Positions 12,440-24,109 of a DNA stretch of 64,000 nucleotides are shown one piece after another. This DNA comes from Beta vulgaris subsp. vulgaris (lineage: Eukaryota; Streptophyta; Magnoliopsida; Caryophyllales; Amaranthaceae). Both the position numbers and the translations under genes were made by a program. The stretch is taken from the NCBI RefSeq assembly GCF_026745355.1, contig NC_079209.1:36272200-36336199 (forward strand), read 5' to 3'. The notes under the pieces are model-generated. The model worked only from the letters and a program-made list of their open reading frames with translations. It made no database searches and was not told where the DNA came from. Every line of letters starts with the position of its first letter. Position 1 is the first letter of the stretch.

Positions 12440-13914
12440 ATACTATATTCGCTCTAATTGGTCCGGATGGAAGAAAGAATAAAAAAGGAGCCTAAAATTA
12501 ACCTTTTGAAGTCCACTCCATATTTTCAACCCATCTTATAAGCCCACTTTCAGAAACCGTTTCAAAATACTTTTATAAGACCATCTTCGAAAACATTTTA
12601 AAAAATAGTTTTATCAAAGCGCATTTTCTAAAATCATTTTTCTAACCTAATTTAGTTAATAGAGTTGATTAATTATATTAGTTAATTTGCATTGATTATC
12701 TAAATTTTTTTCAAAATATCTTTTATAAATATCATTTGTAAAAGTTCATCTTTTATCTAAAATCTTTTCAATAATAAATCTGTTAATTAGCCACCTATCA
12801 CTTATTAGATATGTAACACTATATCATATATACTTACACTCATTAATCTCCACCAACTAATTGTATCTTACCCAAAAAAAAAAATTCATACTTCTTCCTA
12901 CTTTAATCTCACGCCTAACATTAGTCCTCTCTCACATTACATTAATCATTTAACATCATCATCATAAATCAAATACAAAAAAATCATTTACCACCATAAT
13001 CTCCTAAGCATCTAGTACTCCACGCAGCCTCAATACACTAAATACATCTTCTATTCTCTCAGCCAACAAAATCACCATAAGCACCTTTAGCCTCCTAATA
13101 GTCATTTCCAATCACCACCGAATCATCATCACTACCTTTCAATCTTCTAGGGCTACATTACATGATCATAATGTTCATATCATGAAAACCTTAGCATTGA
13201 CATCATACTTAAAGACCGAAACCTTTTTACAGCACAAAAGCAAACAAACCTCGCGTATTCCACGCAATTGTCATTCCAAAACATAAATATTTTTTAAGGG
13301 TTATCCAAACATTCGATCCAAGATCCGTGCAAATAAACGAACATAAAGGTATTAATTTATGATTGATGTGTAATAAATTTAACTCTTTTTTTATTGTTTT
13401 TTATTGAATTTACTAACTATCTATTCATGATGTAGACTGTTAATGCAATCTTATAATTTTAAATCTTTATGTATTATACAAACTCCTTGCACATATTTCT
13501 TTTCATAATTTTTTCATGTACATTATTTTTTTATGCTCGATTGCAATATATTTCCGCGTTGTATATTATTGCTAACAAGACCTAAATAAGTGTTCAAATG
13601 ACTAAATCATTTAACTTTGACAACCTACTAGATTCCTTGTAATTTAATTGTTTAATTTAAGTGGTCATATAAAAATTAGATACTTGATATTGAAAAACCT
13701 AGTTAGCATTATTGTGTTTTTCAAGGTTGCAATCAATTAACCTTTTGAATGTGTAGCAATTTCATGTGTCATTAAATTGATTAGTAAGGATACTCACTGT
13801 AATTCTAAATCTTTTTTATTTTTGATTTATTAGTTTTTTCCTGAAAATTGATTGGGGACTCTGTTCTTACAAAAATGATATTGTGTAGGTCACATGATTT
13901 TTATGCCTATAATT
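12440..13914 (+). repeat. Second Tat/Ogre-like 5' LTR
   Basis: The 3' part (13540-13914) matches the other LTRs ('taacaagacctaaa', 'ttgaacaacctactag.ttccttgtaattt.attg', 'atgcctataattt') and ends at a good primer site. The start is inferred from similarity of 12445-12480 to 11035-11075. No TATA box was recognised. Confidence 0.5.
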
Positions 13915-13930
13915 TGGCGACTCTGCTGGG
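13915..13930 (+). other. Primer binding site, tRNA-Arg type
   Basis: TGGCGACTCTGCTGGG directly follows the LTR end. This is the arginine-tRNA-type site known from Ogre/Tat elements and is the clearest lineage marker in the first 15 kb. Confidence 0.65.
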
Positions 13931-14020
13931 AATTTTGTTTTTTACATATTAGTTATTATCTTTAAAAATTAAATGTTTCAAAGGAAATTTACTCTCTGAA
14001 ACTTGAAACAATTCAATGAC

Positions 14021-14166
14021 ATTACTATTACTATTACCATTACCATTACCATTACCATTACCATTACCATTACCATTACCATTACCATTACCATTACCAT
14101 TACCATTACCATTACCATTACCATTACCATTACTATTACTATTACTATTACTATTACTATTACTAT
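14021..14166 (+). repeat. Hexanucleotide microsatellite (ATTACC)n then (ATTACT)n
   Basis: About 24 tandem 6-bp units, first ATTACC and then ATTACT, lie about 90 bp after the primer site. Because the unit is six bases, every frame stays open: Thr-Ile and Leu-Pro runs on one strand, Asn-Gly/Asn-Ser on the other. These frames are not genes. Confidence 0.95.
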
Positions 14167-14769
14167 CCTTCAGAGCCACTATAAGGTTATTGTCCTTCCC
14201 TCACTAGAACATGTTCTATGTGTGAGACCACTGGGTTTATGTTTTATCCTTCCAAAAAGTTTATAGAGCCATAGTCATAGATCTTACTCATAAGCAAAGC
14301 CATCCAACCATAACGTTGCTATCTTTTTATTGACGACAGACCGAAGTGCATCTTACTTGAGATCAAGCTCTTAATGGCCCATTTTCAACCTAACCCCAGA
14401 ACTGACCATAGTTTTCAAATGTAAATCAGATCTTGACTTTAGGTTGAAATCGCATTTTATTTCTTGCCTATTTGACATTTTTTATTGCATGTTTTCTATG
14501 TTTAATATGTATTTCCCTCATGTTCCTCTCGAAGTATGCTACAAGACGTTGAAAGATGACCTGTAAACTGTCAAACCTCAAAAAACTCATCATAGACATC
14601 ATGTGCCAAACACAAGAAGCTTGCATGACACGCCTTATCGTGCCTCTGGTACAAGGTGTTTGCATGGCACATAAATGTCTTGTGTGTGGCGCAAGTTTCT
14701 CGCGTGTCACACAAGTATCTTACGTGTGGCTAATGTCTTGTTTATTGCTTTATTTTTTCAAATATTTTA
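14167..14769 (+). mobile_element. Tat/Ogre-like leader, second copy
   Basis: 14188-14420 aligns with 2850-3125. 14595-14730 is a GC-rich stretch with repeated GTGTGGC / GCATGGCAC / GTGTCACAC words, comparable to 3330-3430. No gag frame follows before unrelated sequence begins. Confidence 0.55.
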
Positions 14770-16340
14770 GTTGGTGTTATAGTCGTTTTTGAGTTAGTTT
14801 AGGCTAGTCTATTAGCTATTTTCTTAAGTTGTGCAATTTTCCTCCTTGTATGGACTTTCTTTCGGTGCTTTGTTTCGTTTCAGGGCATAGGAGTACGTTT
14901 TCAGGGCACTTGCACAAGGTCAAATAGGAAGGTCAAGGAAGCATGAAGGAAGCATTACCGAGTTCATGACAAGAAGTTTTGGAAGGATTTTTTGCACAAG
15001 GGTCAACTTAAAATAGACATAACTTTTAGCACATGCAATATTTTTGGTGATTCAAGTTGTATATGAATTTTTGGCTCGACAACTTCCCAACGAGTTTTCC
15101 GATGAAAAACGAGCAAGATATGACCGTTTAAGAATGAACTAACGAAACAAACCAAGTTACCTGAGCGCCCGGGTCAACCAACCCTCTTGGGTTGATTTGT
15201 GAAAAAAAAATGAAATTTCAGTTGTGTTGATCTAACCTGCCCGGGTATTCTCCAACCCGTCCAGGTCAGTTTATATTCTGGAAATCTTTATTTCTAATTC
15301 ATCTTTCTATACGGGGGTTTATTTGCGATTATACTTAGCTTATTTTAGTACTATATAAGACAAGTTTATGTAATTTTAGTTTAAGCTAATTTATATTTAA
15401 ATTAAGTGAGATTTTATTTGGTTTATTAAAATTCTTAGAGCCCTAGGAGAGAGAAAATTGATCCTTGAAGCTTTTGAACTCCATTTTCAGATTTATACAA
15501 GATTAAAAGTTAATAATTTCTAATTTATTTCATTTATCTTTCTCTAATCTTGATTGGTTTATATTTTGCTTGATTAGATCTTATTTTTATTATTTTATTA
15601 TTTTCCTTTTCTCTACCCTCCATTATTTTGGTGATTAAGTCATTTCAATCTTTAATTTGCTTTGTTGCTATGATTTGTGAGTAGTCTGCTACTAGGGGGA
15701 GGGATGTATTCATTTGTTCCTTTGATCCTAAATCTAAGTTAGCAGGCTAATATTTGGGGTTTAGCTTCTTTGGTTTGGTTTGGTTTGTTGGATGATTGGT
15801 CACCACTTGACTTGCATATTTCGAATCCCTAGTAAAGGATCGAGAAATGAAGTTAGGGATAGAGTAAACTTGATTGCTAGACTAGGATTTCCATGAGAAA
15901 TACAGATTTTCTAGTTTCGGGAAGTTGATTTATGATATTGTTTCTTGATTTGCTAGATTATTTGCTCTTGTCATGAGAATAGGTCATGAGTGACTAATTA
16001 TGCTCCTCTAATTAGGTCGAGAGAGTAATTAAAGAACCTAATTGTATGATATGCCCTTGTGATTCCCCCATATATTTTCTCCTTAACTTTGATGTTGGAT
16101 TTTTGGATCATTTGTTGGTGACCCTCCCTAATCCCCTAGTTTCTTTATCTTTGATTTATCTCCCTTATTTGTTTTTCTCATTTAAGTTATAAATTTTTTT
16201 AGTTACCTTAGACTTTAGACCTAGTTACTAATCCTTTTCAACTTCATCCACATCTCCTATCTCCGGAATTAAAATTGTTGATAATTACGGGTCATTGTAT
16301 TGTTTTGTTTTCCTATTATCTTAACATATCTCATAGCGCC
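14770..16340 (+). repeat. Unclassified LTR-like remnant
   Basis: No coding frame. The stretch 14880-16300 has the feel of a long gypsy LTR with its leader ('gtatatgaatttttggctcgac', a CCCGGG-containing GC patch at 15160-15265, then a T-rich 5' leader-like part). I could not find its partner or ends, so this is inference only. Confidence 0.3.
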
Positions 16341-17414
16341 AAATAAGCATGATAAAAACTGACCAACCCGAGAACCCAACACAAACGTAACCCCAAATAA
16401 GCGGGTTCAAATTGAAGTTTTCGACCCGTTTAACTAAATGGCTTCGACATGTATTCGATATGAAAATTAAATGGGTTATGTTTGCATTGAAAAATTCAAC
16501 TCGAAAATTATCTGATTAATTAATGGGGTCAAATTAAGGCAGGGGAAACAGATTGAATGCTTTTTCTAGGTCAAGTTCAATGGAAGTATGCATAAAAATG
16601 AAAACGCCTAAAAATGATTGTTTGGTTTATTCCCCAGCTGTAGCTCAACCCTCCCCTCTTTGTATCTTTCTATCTCCATTGTATTTGTTCAACTCTGCTC
16701 ACAAATTTGATGTCTCATTTGTTTTCAATAGAAATCCAAAAAATTGAGTATATATCAATACAAAATCAGTGATCTTGATCTTGTAAAGTCATACAAAAAA
16801 AGAGAGAGAAGGAGAAAGAGAAATGGTGAAGAAGAAACTCATAGATTAGCGAAATTCATATAATTGAAAATGGAAGCCATTTTTGCAGATTCAAGTACTA
16901 AACAAATAGAATAAGAGATATGAAGGCTATATAAAAGGACTCAATAATCAGTTATTGATAATAGTTCCTGGAGCTCAATGCCCCAAATTAATTATACTTT
17001 CTTTCTTATATAATTCTCACCATAGAAAACATGCCCACCTACTCTTGGAACTTTGAAGAAATTTTTTAAAATCAGGCTAAATGGTTTTGGTATTAGGTCA
17101 ACCCGTTCATAAACAGGTCAAGTTCGGGCTGGAATTTTTAACCTATTTAGGTAAACGGGTTGGGTTCAGATTTGGGGTGCTAACCCGATTATATAAACAA
17201 GTCCACTTGATTGCCAGCTCTAGCGCCAAAGACGGTGAGTCTCAAATGCCTTCTCCATGACATGTAAAGTCAAGATGGAGACCGAAGAAGCGAAAACCTT
17301 CGACGAAACGGGTCGTAGCTGCCGATAATAGTAGGAGTCTATTGTGTTCTAGTGGATTTGATAGATTATTGTGGAGAAATAGGAAACCATCTAGAAGATC
17401 GGTCAAGAAAAGGA
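16341..17414. other. Intergenic DNA, no confident gene
   Basis: Two patches rich in GGGTTGGGT / ACCCAACCC words (16365-16450 and 17095-17205) look like repeat scraps. The frame at 16553-16747 has no recognisable domain. 17273-17419 holds an open, Arg/Lys-rich frame that runs into the insertion site of the following retrotransposon. Confidence 0.35.
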
Positions 17415-17419
17415 CCGAG

Positions 17420-17629
17420 TATAAGATTTATTTATATTTTCTATAAAGTTATTATCCTAGTCAACTATAGTGATTAGTAAGTCACTATAAATAGAGAAAG
17501 ATTAACTCTTGTAATGATTGATTTAGTTGAGCTGAGTAATTAATTTCTATCTCTTGTTTTCTTCCTCAATAAATCTTACTGTAATCTCTCTATGAATCTG
17601 AATATGATACCGTGATTACAATATCTACA
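17420..17629 (+). repeat. 5' LTR of the Ale-like element
   Basis: It starts TATAAGATTTATTT and ends ATATCTACA, directly before the primer site. The paired LTR at 22341 starts TATAAGC and ends TTTCTACA. Both ends are therefore TA...CA rather than TG...CA. The boundaries are set by the CCGAG duplication. Confidence 0.85.
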
Positions 17630-17641
17630 TGGTATCAGAGC
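17630..17641 (+). other. Primer binding site, initiator tRNA-Met
   Basis: TGGTATCAGAGC, the standard plant copia site, immediately follows the LTR. Confidence 0.9.
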
Positions 17642-17825
17642 GAGGATCTCTTTACGAGATTGAAATTTCTTTTGATATTTTTAGTGATTGAAAAAAATTC
17701 TGAAATTGTGCGATTTGTTGCGACAAAACTGAAATTGCGGATTTTCTTGATTTTTTCTGAAATTTCGTTGATCTGATTGTTTGCGATCTTGTTATCTTGC
17801 AATTCAATCAAAATCTTGAAGAACT

Positions 17826-18978
17826 ATAGCTCAAAATTCCGAGGTTTCAGCTAATAAGGAAAATGGAGGAAACACTAATGGCAGAGGTAATGCTAATGGA
17901 GGAAATGTAGATAATATTGATCCTCTATTCATAGCTATGTTTGATAGTCCTACTGCATCTTTAGTTACTTCTATTTTTACTGGAAGTAATTTTGCAAGAT
18001 GGAGCAGAAATGTTTGTCGTGCTTTAATTGCGAAAAATAAGGAAGGATTCATTAATGGAACCTTACTTATGCCTAATGAAATGAATAAGGATTTTTAGAA
18101 ATGGAAAAGAGCTGATTATATGGTGATGAGTTGGATCTTGAGTTATATGAATTCTGAATTAGCTGATGCTTTTGGTTATATGGAGAATTCTATGGAATTA
18201 TGGAGTGAGTTACAAGAGAGATTTGGTCAATCTAAGGGACCTTTGATATATCAATTGAAGAAAGAAATTGATGGTTTAAAACAAGAAAACATGACTATTG
18301 ATGCATATTATGGCAAAATCACGAGATTGTGGGATGAATTGCAAAGTTTAAAGATGATGCTGGTTTGTAGTTGTGGTGCTTTGTACTTGCAATTTCTTGA
18401 AGAAATTACAAGATCTTGAAGCAGAATATGGATTGATGCAATTTCTTCTTGGTCTAAATAGTAGTTTTGACACTACTATTACTAATGTTCTTTCTATGGA
18501 TCCACTTCCTTCTATAAATCATGTGTTCTCAATTGCTCAATAAATTAAGAAACAAAAGGAGGTTAGTGCTAGCGGTGTAGATATTGGTGCTGAAAGTAGT
18601 GCAATGGATTCACAAAGATTTTAGAGAGTACAAACACAACAGAAACCATATTTTTCTAATCTACCTAAAAGAGATTGGAAAAAGGAGAAAATGGAGAAAT
18701 TTTGTGATCATTGCAAAAATAAAGGACATCTATTAGACCAATGCTTCAAGTTGATTGGTTATCCTGAGTGGTATAACACCATTAAGGCAGGAAAGAAAGG
18801 TGGAATGCCACATAACAACAATTATAACAGAATTGAAGCAAATGCTCATACTGAATATGAGGAGATACCTCTTGATTTCACTCTTGGAGCTGGCACTTCT
18901 TCACATGCTGCTAATGCTGCTGAATATATCAATTTTGATTTGGTTGCTTCTATTCGTCAACAAGTAATGCGTGCTATG
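17826..18978 (+). pseudogene. gag of the Ale-like element
   Basis: The capsid-like protein packages element RNA. The reading begins at an ATA where a start codon is expected (17826). It continues through a UBN2-type region ending in 'GPLIYQLKKEIDGL...RLWDEL' at 18235-18345. A retroviral-type zinc knuckle, CDHCKNKGHLLDQC, is at 18703-18744. In-frame stops (first near 18096) and a frameshift near 18360 break it. Lost start plus stops make it non-functional. Confidence 0.8.
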
Positions 18979-19079
18979 TAAGGCAAGCAACAGTCTGATG
19001 ATAATAATGGAGCTGGATCTACTAGCTTTGTTAGTTTTGCAGGTCTTGACTTGCTATCTTTTTTATGTTATGTGATTAA

Positions 19080-20640
19080 ATAACATGATAATGATAGTTG
19101 GATCATTGACTCTAGTGCTTGTGATCACATGATATTTGATGAGTCATTCTTAACTGATAAAAGAAAGTTGCATGCAGCCATCAAAGTATGATTACCTAAT
19201 TGAAGTCATAAGTTGGTGAAAATAACTGAAAAAGTTATTTTGAGTAGGGATTTAGTCCTACATGATGTGCTCTTGGTAGAAGGATTTAAATACAATCTGA
19301 TGTCCATAGGAAAACTGGTGAAAACATCTGATATTGCAGTAATATTTATAAGTGATGGTTGTCTATTTCAGGCCCATTCTAGTAAGGATGTCATTGTTGT
19401 TAGGAAGAAGTATAATGGTTTGTATTTTTTCAATGTCAATTTTCTGAAGCATATCAAGAGCCTGAGGTATATAGTAATAAAAAAATCTTGTAATGTTGAT
19501 GTAACTGAGTTGGTGGTTGATACTCAGGTACTACCTACTAGAACTGCTACTACCACTAAGAATAACATGCTCGTTTAGGACATGTTTCATTATCTAAAAT
19601 GTAACATATAACAATTTGTAATTGCAAAAAGAATTGAAAGAATACAAATGTTCTGTTTGAATACATAGTAAACAAGAGAAATTACCATTTTCTATCAGTA
19701 CAAGCAGATCTACTTCTTGTTTTGCTTTAGTGCATATTGACTTGTGGGGTCCATATAAAGTAGCTGCTCTTCATGGTGCATCTTATTTCCTTACTATATT
19801 GGATAGTAGGGTTGTTTGGACATTCTTCATACATAACAAGCTTTAAGTATCTAAGGTTGTTGCTGATTTTTCTAAACTTGGTAGACAATTAGTTTCATGT
19901 TGAGGTGAAAAGTATCAGATCTGATAATGGGATTGAACTGAATAAGAAAGAATGCTTAAGGTTGTTTGCCGAAAGAGGTATTATTCATCAGAAGAGTGTT
20001 CCTTATGTGCCTCAACAAAATGGTCGAGTTGATAGGAAACATAAGCATCTACTGGCTATTGCTAGAGCTTTAAGATTTCAAGCTAGACTGCCTAAGAAAT
20101 TTTGGGGAGATTCTTTGTTAACTGCTACCCACATGATTAACAAACTTCCTATCAAGCTGCTGAATTAGAAAGCTCCTTTTGAAATTTATCTCACACACCT
20201 CTTTCTTATAGTAATCTAAGAGTGTTTGGTTGTTTATGCTTTACTTATAACATGAACACACAAAGAGATAAATTTGATACAAGAGCAAGAAAATGTATTT
20301 TCTTGGGATATCCATATGGTCAAAAGGCCTCTCAGTTGTATGATTTAAACACTCATACTTCCTTTGTATCCAGAGATGTCATATTCTTTGAAACCATATT
20401 TCCATATCCTAACCCTCCATGTCTTCTAATCTTTCTATTCCTATTCATCTTGTTAATTTTGAAACAAATTCTGAAGAATGTTCTGTTCCTACTACTCATT
20501 TTTCTTCTGATCATAATTCTACATATAATTCTCTCAATTCTCACTCAGATTCTTCCTTGAATCAACTTGACAGTCCTTCTCTTTCTCATGATTTTCCTAA
20601 TATTTCTTCTCCTACATCTGTTTCTCATATTAACTCTTTA
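19080..20640 (+). pseudogene. Protease and integrase region of the Ale-like element
   Basis: At about 19096 the protease signature reads WIIDSSACDHM, so the catalytic Asp-Ser-Gly triad has become Asp-Ser-Ser. The integrase core is readable in pieces: 'HIDLWGPYK' near 19735, 'SDNGIE' near 19918 and 'PQQNGRVDRKH' near 20010. A C-terminal segment at 20222-20400 includes 'FGCLCF' and 'KCIFLGYP'. Several stops and frameshifts separate the pieces. A run of 11 C at about 20652 follows. Confidence 0.8.
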
Positions 20641-20799
20641 CATTCTCTAGTTCCCCCCCCCCCACAAATTCTTCCCAGAACCTCTTACAAACAAATTACA
20701 CCTTCCACCAAACTTACAGATTTTGTTTCCACTTATATTCCTCACAAAAATCCCATTATGAACTCTTCTAGTGAATCTGCTTCTTTTGTAGTTAATTCA

Positions 20800-22345
20800 C
20801 ATCATATTGTGGAACCTAAATTTTACAATCAAGATAAAAATAATCCTGATTGGATTATGGCTATGGAATAAAGAATTAGCAGCCTTGGAGGCCGATGATA
20901 CTTGGGAGTTAACCTCTCTTCTTGAAGGTAAACAAGCTATTGGTGCAAAATGAGTTTACAAAACAAAGTTGCAGCATGATGGTAGCATTGAGAGACATAA
21001 AGCTCGATTAGTTATTATTGGTTATCAACATATTGAGGGGTAAGATTTTACACAGACCTTTGCACTAGTTGCTAAATTAGCAACTATAAGAGTTCTGATT
21101 GTTGTTGCTACCGTTCATGGTTGGCCATTGTGTCAACTTGATGTGAACAATGCATTTTTACATGGCTTTCTGGATAAATCTTCCTTCTGCTAGTTATACT
21201 AAGGCTTGTGATGGTTAAGTATGCAAACTGTAAAACTCCATTTACGGACTTAAACAAGCTTCTAGACAATGGAACAAGGAATTGAGTAAGTTCCTTAGAA
21301 GCTTAGGTTTTATTCAGTCTAAGCAAGATTATTCTTTGTTTACTAGACTATTAGATGGTCGATTTTTGGCTATCTTGGTTTATGTTGATGATATGCTAGT
21401 GACTGGTACAAGTATGCTTCACATTGATGACGTTAAAAGATCTTAATAATGCTTTTACCATCAAGGATCTTGGCAACCTGAATTACTTCTTGGGCATTGA
21501 AATATCCAGAAACTCAACTGGTGTTCTTCTATCTTAGAAAAAGTATATCAAAGACATTATCATTGATTGTGGAATGGAAGGTTGTGAATCCTCTTCTGCT
21601 CCTTTACCTATTGGTTTAAAACTCTCGACTGACATTGATGATATTCTTGATGAACCTGATATCTATAGAAGATTAGTTGGAATGACTTCTATACTTGGGT
21701 CTCACTAGACCTGATCTTTCTTATCCTATGCAACACCTTAGTCAGTTCATGCATCAACCTCGTGTTCCTCACTTAAGAGCTACTCTACATGTTGTAAAGT
21801 ACCTACAAGGTACTAAGGATCATGTGCTATTTTATTTTGCACAAATCAATTTTGATATCTCTACTTACAGTGACTCTAATTGGAGTGTTTGTCAGTTTAG
21901 CAGTAGATCATTAAGTGCTTATGCTGTGTTTATTGGTAACAACTTGGTCTCCTGGAAGACTAAGAAGCAGACCACAGTCAGTAAATCTTCTGCTGAAGCA
22001 GAATATAGGAGCATGTCCTCCACAGCTAGTGAATTGATTTGGCTTCATGGTTTATTAGAAGATTTTCAAGTCACTCCACAACTTCCTATTTCTATCTACT
22101 GTGACAACACTTCAGTAGAGCATCTTACTCAAAATCCCAAATTTCATGAGAAAATGAAACATCTTAACAGGTATATGCATTATGTCAAGGAACAAGTAGA
22201 AGCAAGCTTTATTGCAACTACTCATGCCCTAGTGCTGCTCAATTGGCCGAGTTACTCACCAAGTCTCTGCCTTTTCCTCAACATCATTTGCTTTGTTCCA
22301 AGCTTGGTCTTGTTTCAACAAGTCCAGCTTGAAGGGGGAGTATAA
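20800..22345 (+). pseudogene. Reverse transcriptase and RNase H of the Ale-like element
   Basis: RT is broken but recognisable: 'WIMAME', then 'QLDVNNAFLHG' near 21135, then the catalytic motif YVDDM at about 21380. RNase H is open from 21695 to 22345, with 'DISTYSDSNW', 'SKSSAEAEYR' and 'IYCDNTSVEHL'. The normal ends are partly overwritten by frameshift near 22230. The purine tract GAAGGGGGAG at 22331-22340 is the plus-strand primer, directly before the 3' LTR. Confidence 0.85.
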
Positions 22346-22550
22346 GCTTTATTTATATTTTCTGTAAAGTTATTATCCTGGTCAGCAATAGTGAATAGTT
22401 AGTCGCTATAAATAAAGATAGATTAACTCTTGTAATGATTGAGTTACTTGAGCTGAATAACCGATTTCTCTCTCTTCTTTTCTTCCACAATAAATCTTTC
22501 TGTAATCTCTCAATGAATGTGAATATTAAACCTTGATTATGGTTTCTACA
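22341..22550 (+). repeat. 3' LTR of the Ale-like element
   Basis: It pairs with 17420-17629 and is followed by the target duplication CCGAG at 22551-22555. Differences from the 5' copy are scattered substitutions and small indels. Confidence 0.85.
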
Positions 22551-22555
22551 CCGAG

Positions 22556-23038
22556 TTAGGAAGCCTCTCTCCATTCTTTCTTTTACATCAATAAAGTAGT
22601 TTGAAATCATCAAATGTATTCAATTCGTTCATTTATTTCTTCGCCAGTGCAGTAATTCCTGCTGATCAAGTAGGTAATAAAATGGGGGAAAAAGAATTTA
22701 TTTTTCCTTTAATGTACCCTTTTGCCCTTCCACTTGTTTAACTGGATTGCTAATATGTCTATGTGGTTTATAGTCAGAATTAGACTTGGCAAAGTGAACA
22801 CGCACTCATTACTAACTTGTTCGATAAAGTTTTGGGTTAAATTGGTTCCAATAAAGATGAATAAATCAATCAAAACGGACTAACCCTGTAGCAGTGACTA
22901 AAACTATACTATCTGATAGCACTTGGCAGTAATAATGTATTAACGTTTAAAAATTGCTCCCCGTCAATAAACCAAGCTACAACTAAGTGAGTTAACAATG
23001 ACTCAAAGAGAAACAAACATCGAAGAACGTGCAGATAA
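22556..23038. other. Intergenic DNA, no gene seen
   Basis: AT-rich sequence without coding frame or recognisable repeat, between the Ale-like element and the Helitron. Confidence 0.5.
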
Positions 23039-23378
23039 TCTATACAAATATATTAAAAGTCGTGTGTGACAATGTATATATGCCACGTGGCACCTCTATT
23101 ATTCCATGAGAATTGTTCAATGTACATAAATCATGTCAATTAACAAAATAAAATTAGCTTGCAACAAGATTTGAACACGTGACCTTTTGCTATTATACAT
23201 GACACAATTACCATCTTAACCAACTTTTAATCATGCTTTAAGTGCTCACATTATTATATTTATACCTTTTAAATGTTGAGTTTTCTTTAATATATTATAA
23301 TGACATTGCAAAAAAAAATGCATATTAAATTTGGAAAACAAGACCAACCCGGGGCAACGCCCCGAGCCCAAATACTAG
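23039..23378 (+). mobile_element. Short non-autonomous Helitron
   Basis: It begins TCTATACAAATATATTAAAA after an A. It ends with a GC hairpin (CGGGGCAACGCCCCG, 23350-23364), then a 10-base spacer and CTAG before a T. TC...CTRR ends, a hairpin about 10 bases from the 3' end and insertion between A and T are Helitron hallmarks. At 340 bp it has no Rep/helicase and would depend on an autonomous relative. The hairpin is nearly perfect, so the end is well preserved. Confidence 0.85.
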
Positions 23379-23937
23379 TTTACCTTTAATTAATGTAACA
23401 AATGGCTTCTAACAATCTCCTCACTTTCAATGGTCCAATTCAGTTGTTATCCAAACAAGGGAAAATGGATACATTCCTTTTGCTCCATTCTTAGCTTTAA
23501 ACACACTAGTCTTATGTGCACGTTATGTACACAAAGTTATTATCTACACAGTTTGTAACTACTGCATATGCAAGTGTTTTAGCGATCAATTTTTCCTTTT
23601 TTTCCAAATTAGAAGAGTTCAATTTGTATTTTTAGTTTTTCAAATAGGGATATATTGGTCAAAAAAGATAGGCACCAAAGTTCTCAAAAATTTCCATACA
23701 CAACAGAGATTGTAGGTCATGAAACTACAACCTCATTATAAAATAAGGGCTCAGATCGTTGTCAATTATGTGCTACTAGTTTTTGAAGATCTAACAAGGC
23801 AGCGAAATATGTAAAAATAATCCTATCTCAAAAGGCAATGGAGGGATCCTGATTGGGACTACTCACATTAATTTATTTGTCACTTTCTTTTACCATTGCC
23901 AGACACAAGGATAAAAATGTTTTTAATATTTTCCCTA
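23379..23937. other. Intergenic DNA flanking the nested block
   Basis: AT-rich, no gene or repeat recognised. It is the left genomic flank of the large nested insertion. Its last bases GTGTA (23938-23942) are the target duplication. Confidence 0.5.
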
Positions 23938-23942
23938 GTGTA

Positions 23943-24109
23943 TGTTAGAAATTGGTTTGCGGAATATATTGATTTGTATTGTGAACTTGTGATGAAAAGG
24001 TTATTGTGTTTGGTGTATAATTGGGTGATATGGTAGGAGAAACTTTGGGAATGATATCTTTTTTTGACTCATTGTAAGTTGCTTGCTTACATTCACACAT
24101 ATATATACT
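23943..24109 (-). repeat. 3' LTR of the Tork-like element, first piece
   Basis: It corresponds to 48783-48950 of the 5' LTR. It is cut at ATACT, where the Retand-like element inserted. The second piece is 44460-44635. Confidence 0.9.

Larger units (their letters stand above)
17420..22550 (+). mobile_element. Ale-like Ty1/copia retrotransposon, broken
   Basis: A complete but inactive 5.1-kb element. Its 210-bp LTRs (17420-17629 and 22341-22550) are flanked by CCGAG at 17415-17419 and 22551-22555. Order on the plus strand is gag, protease, integrase, RT and RNase H, which is copia order. A UBN2-type gag with one CCHC knuckle, short LTRs and a total near 5 kb suggest the Ale/Retrofit lineage. 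Many stops and frameshifts. LTRs differ at many positions, so the insertion is not recent. Confidence 0.85.

Noticed and set aside
14003..14266. Open frames of Thr-Ile, Leu-Pro and Asn-Gly repeats on both strands
   Set aside because: They are translations of a 6-bp microsatellite, and every frame stays open by arithmetic.
16553..16747. 64-codon frame (+)
   Set aside because: No domain, no neighbours and no codon-use signal that separates it from chance.
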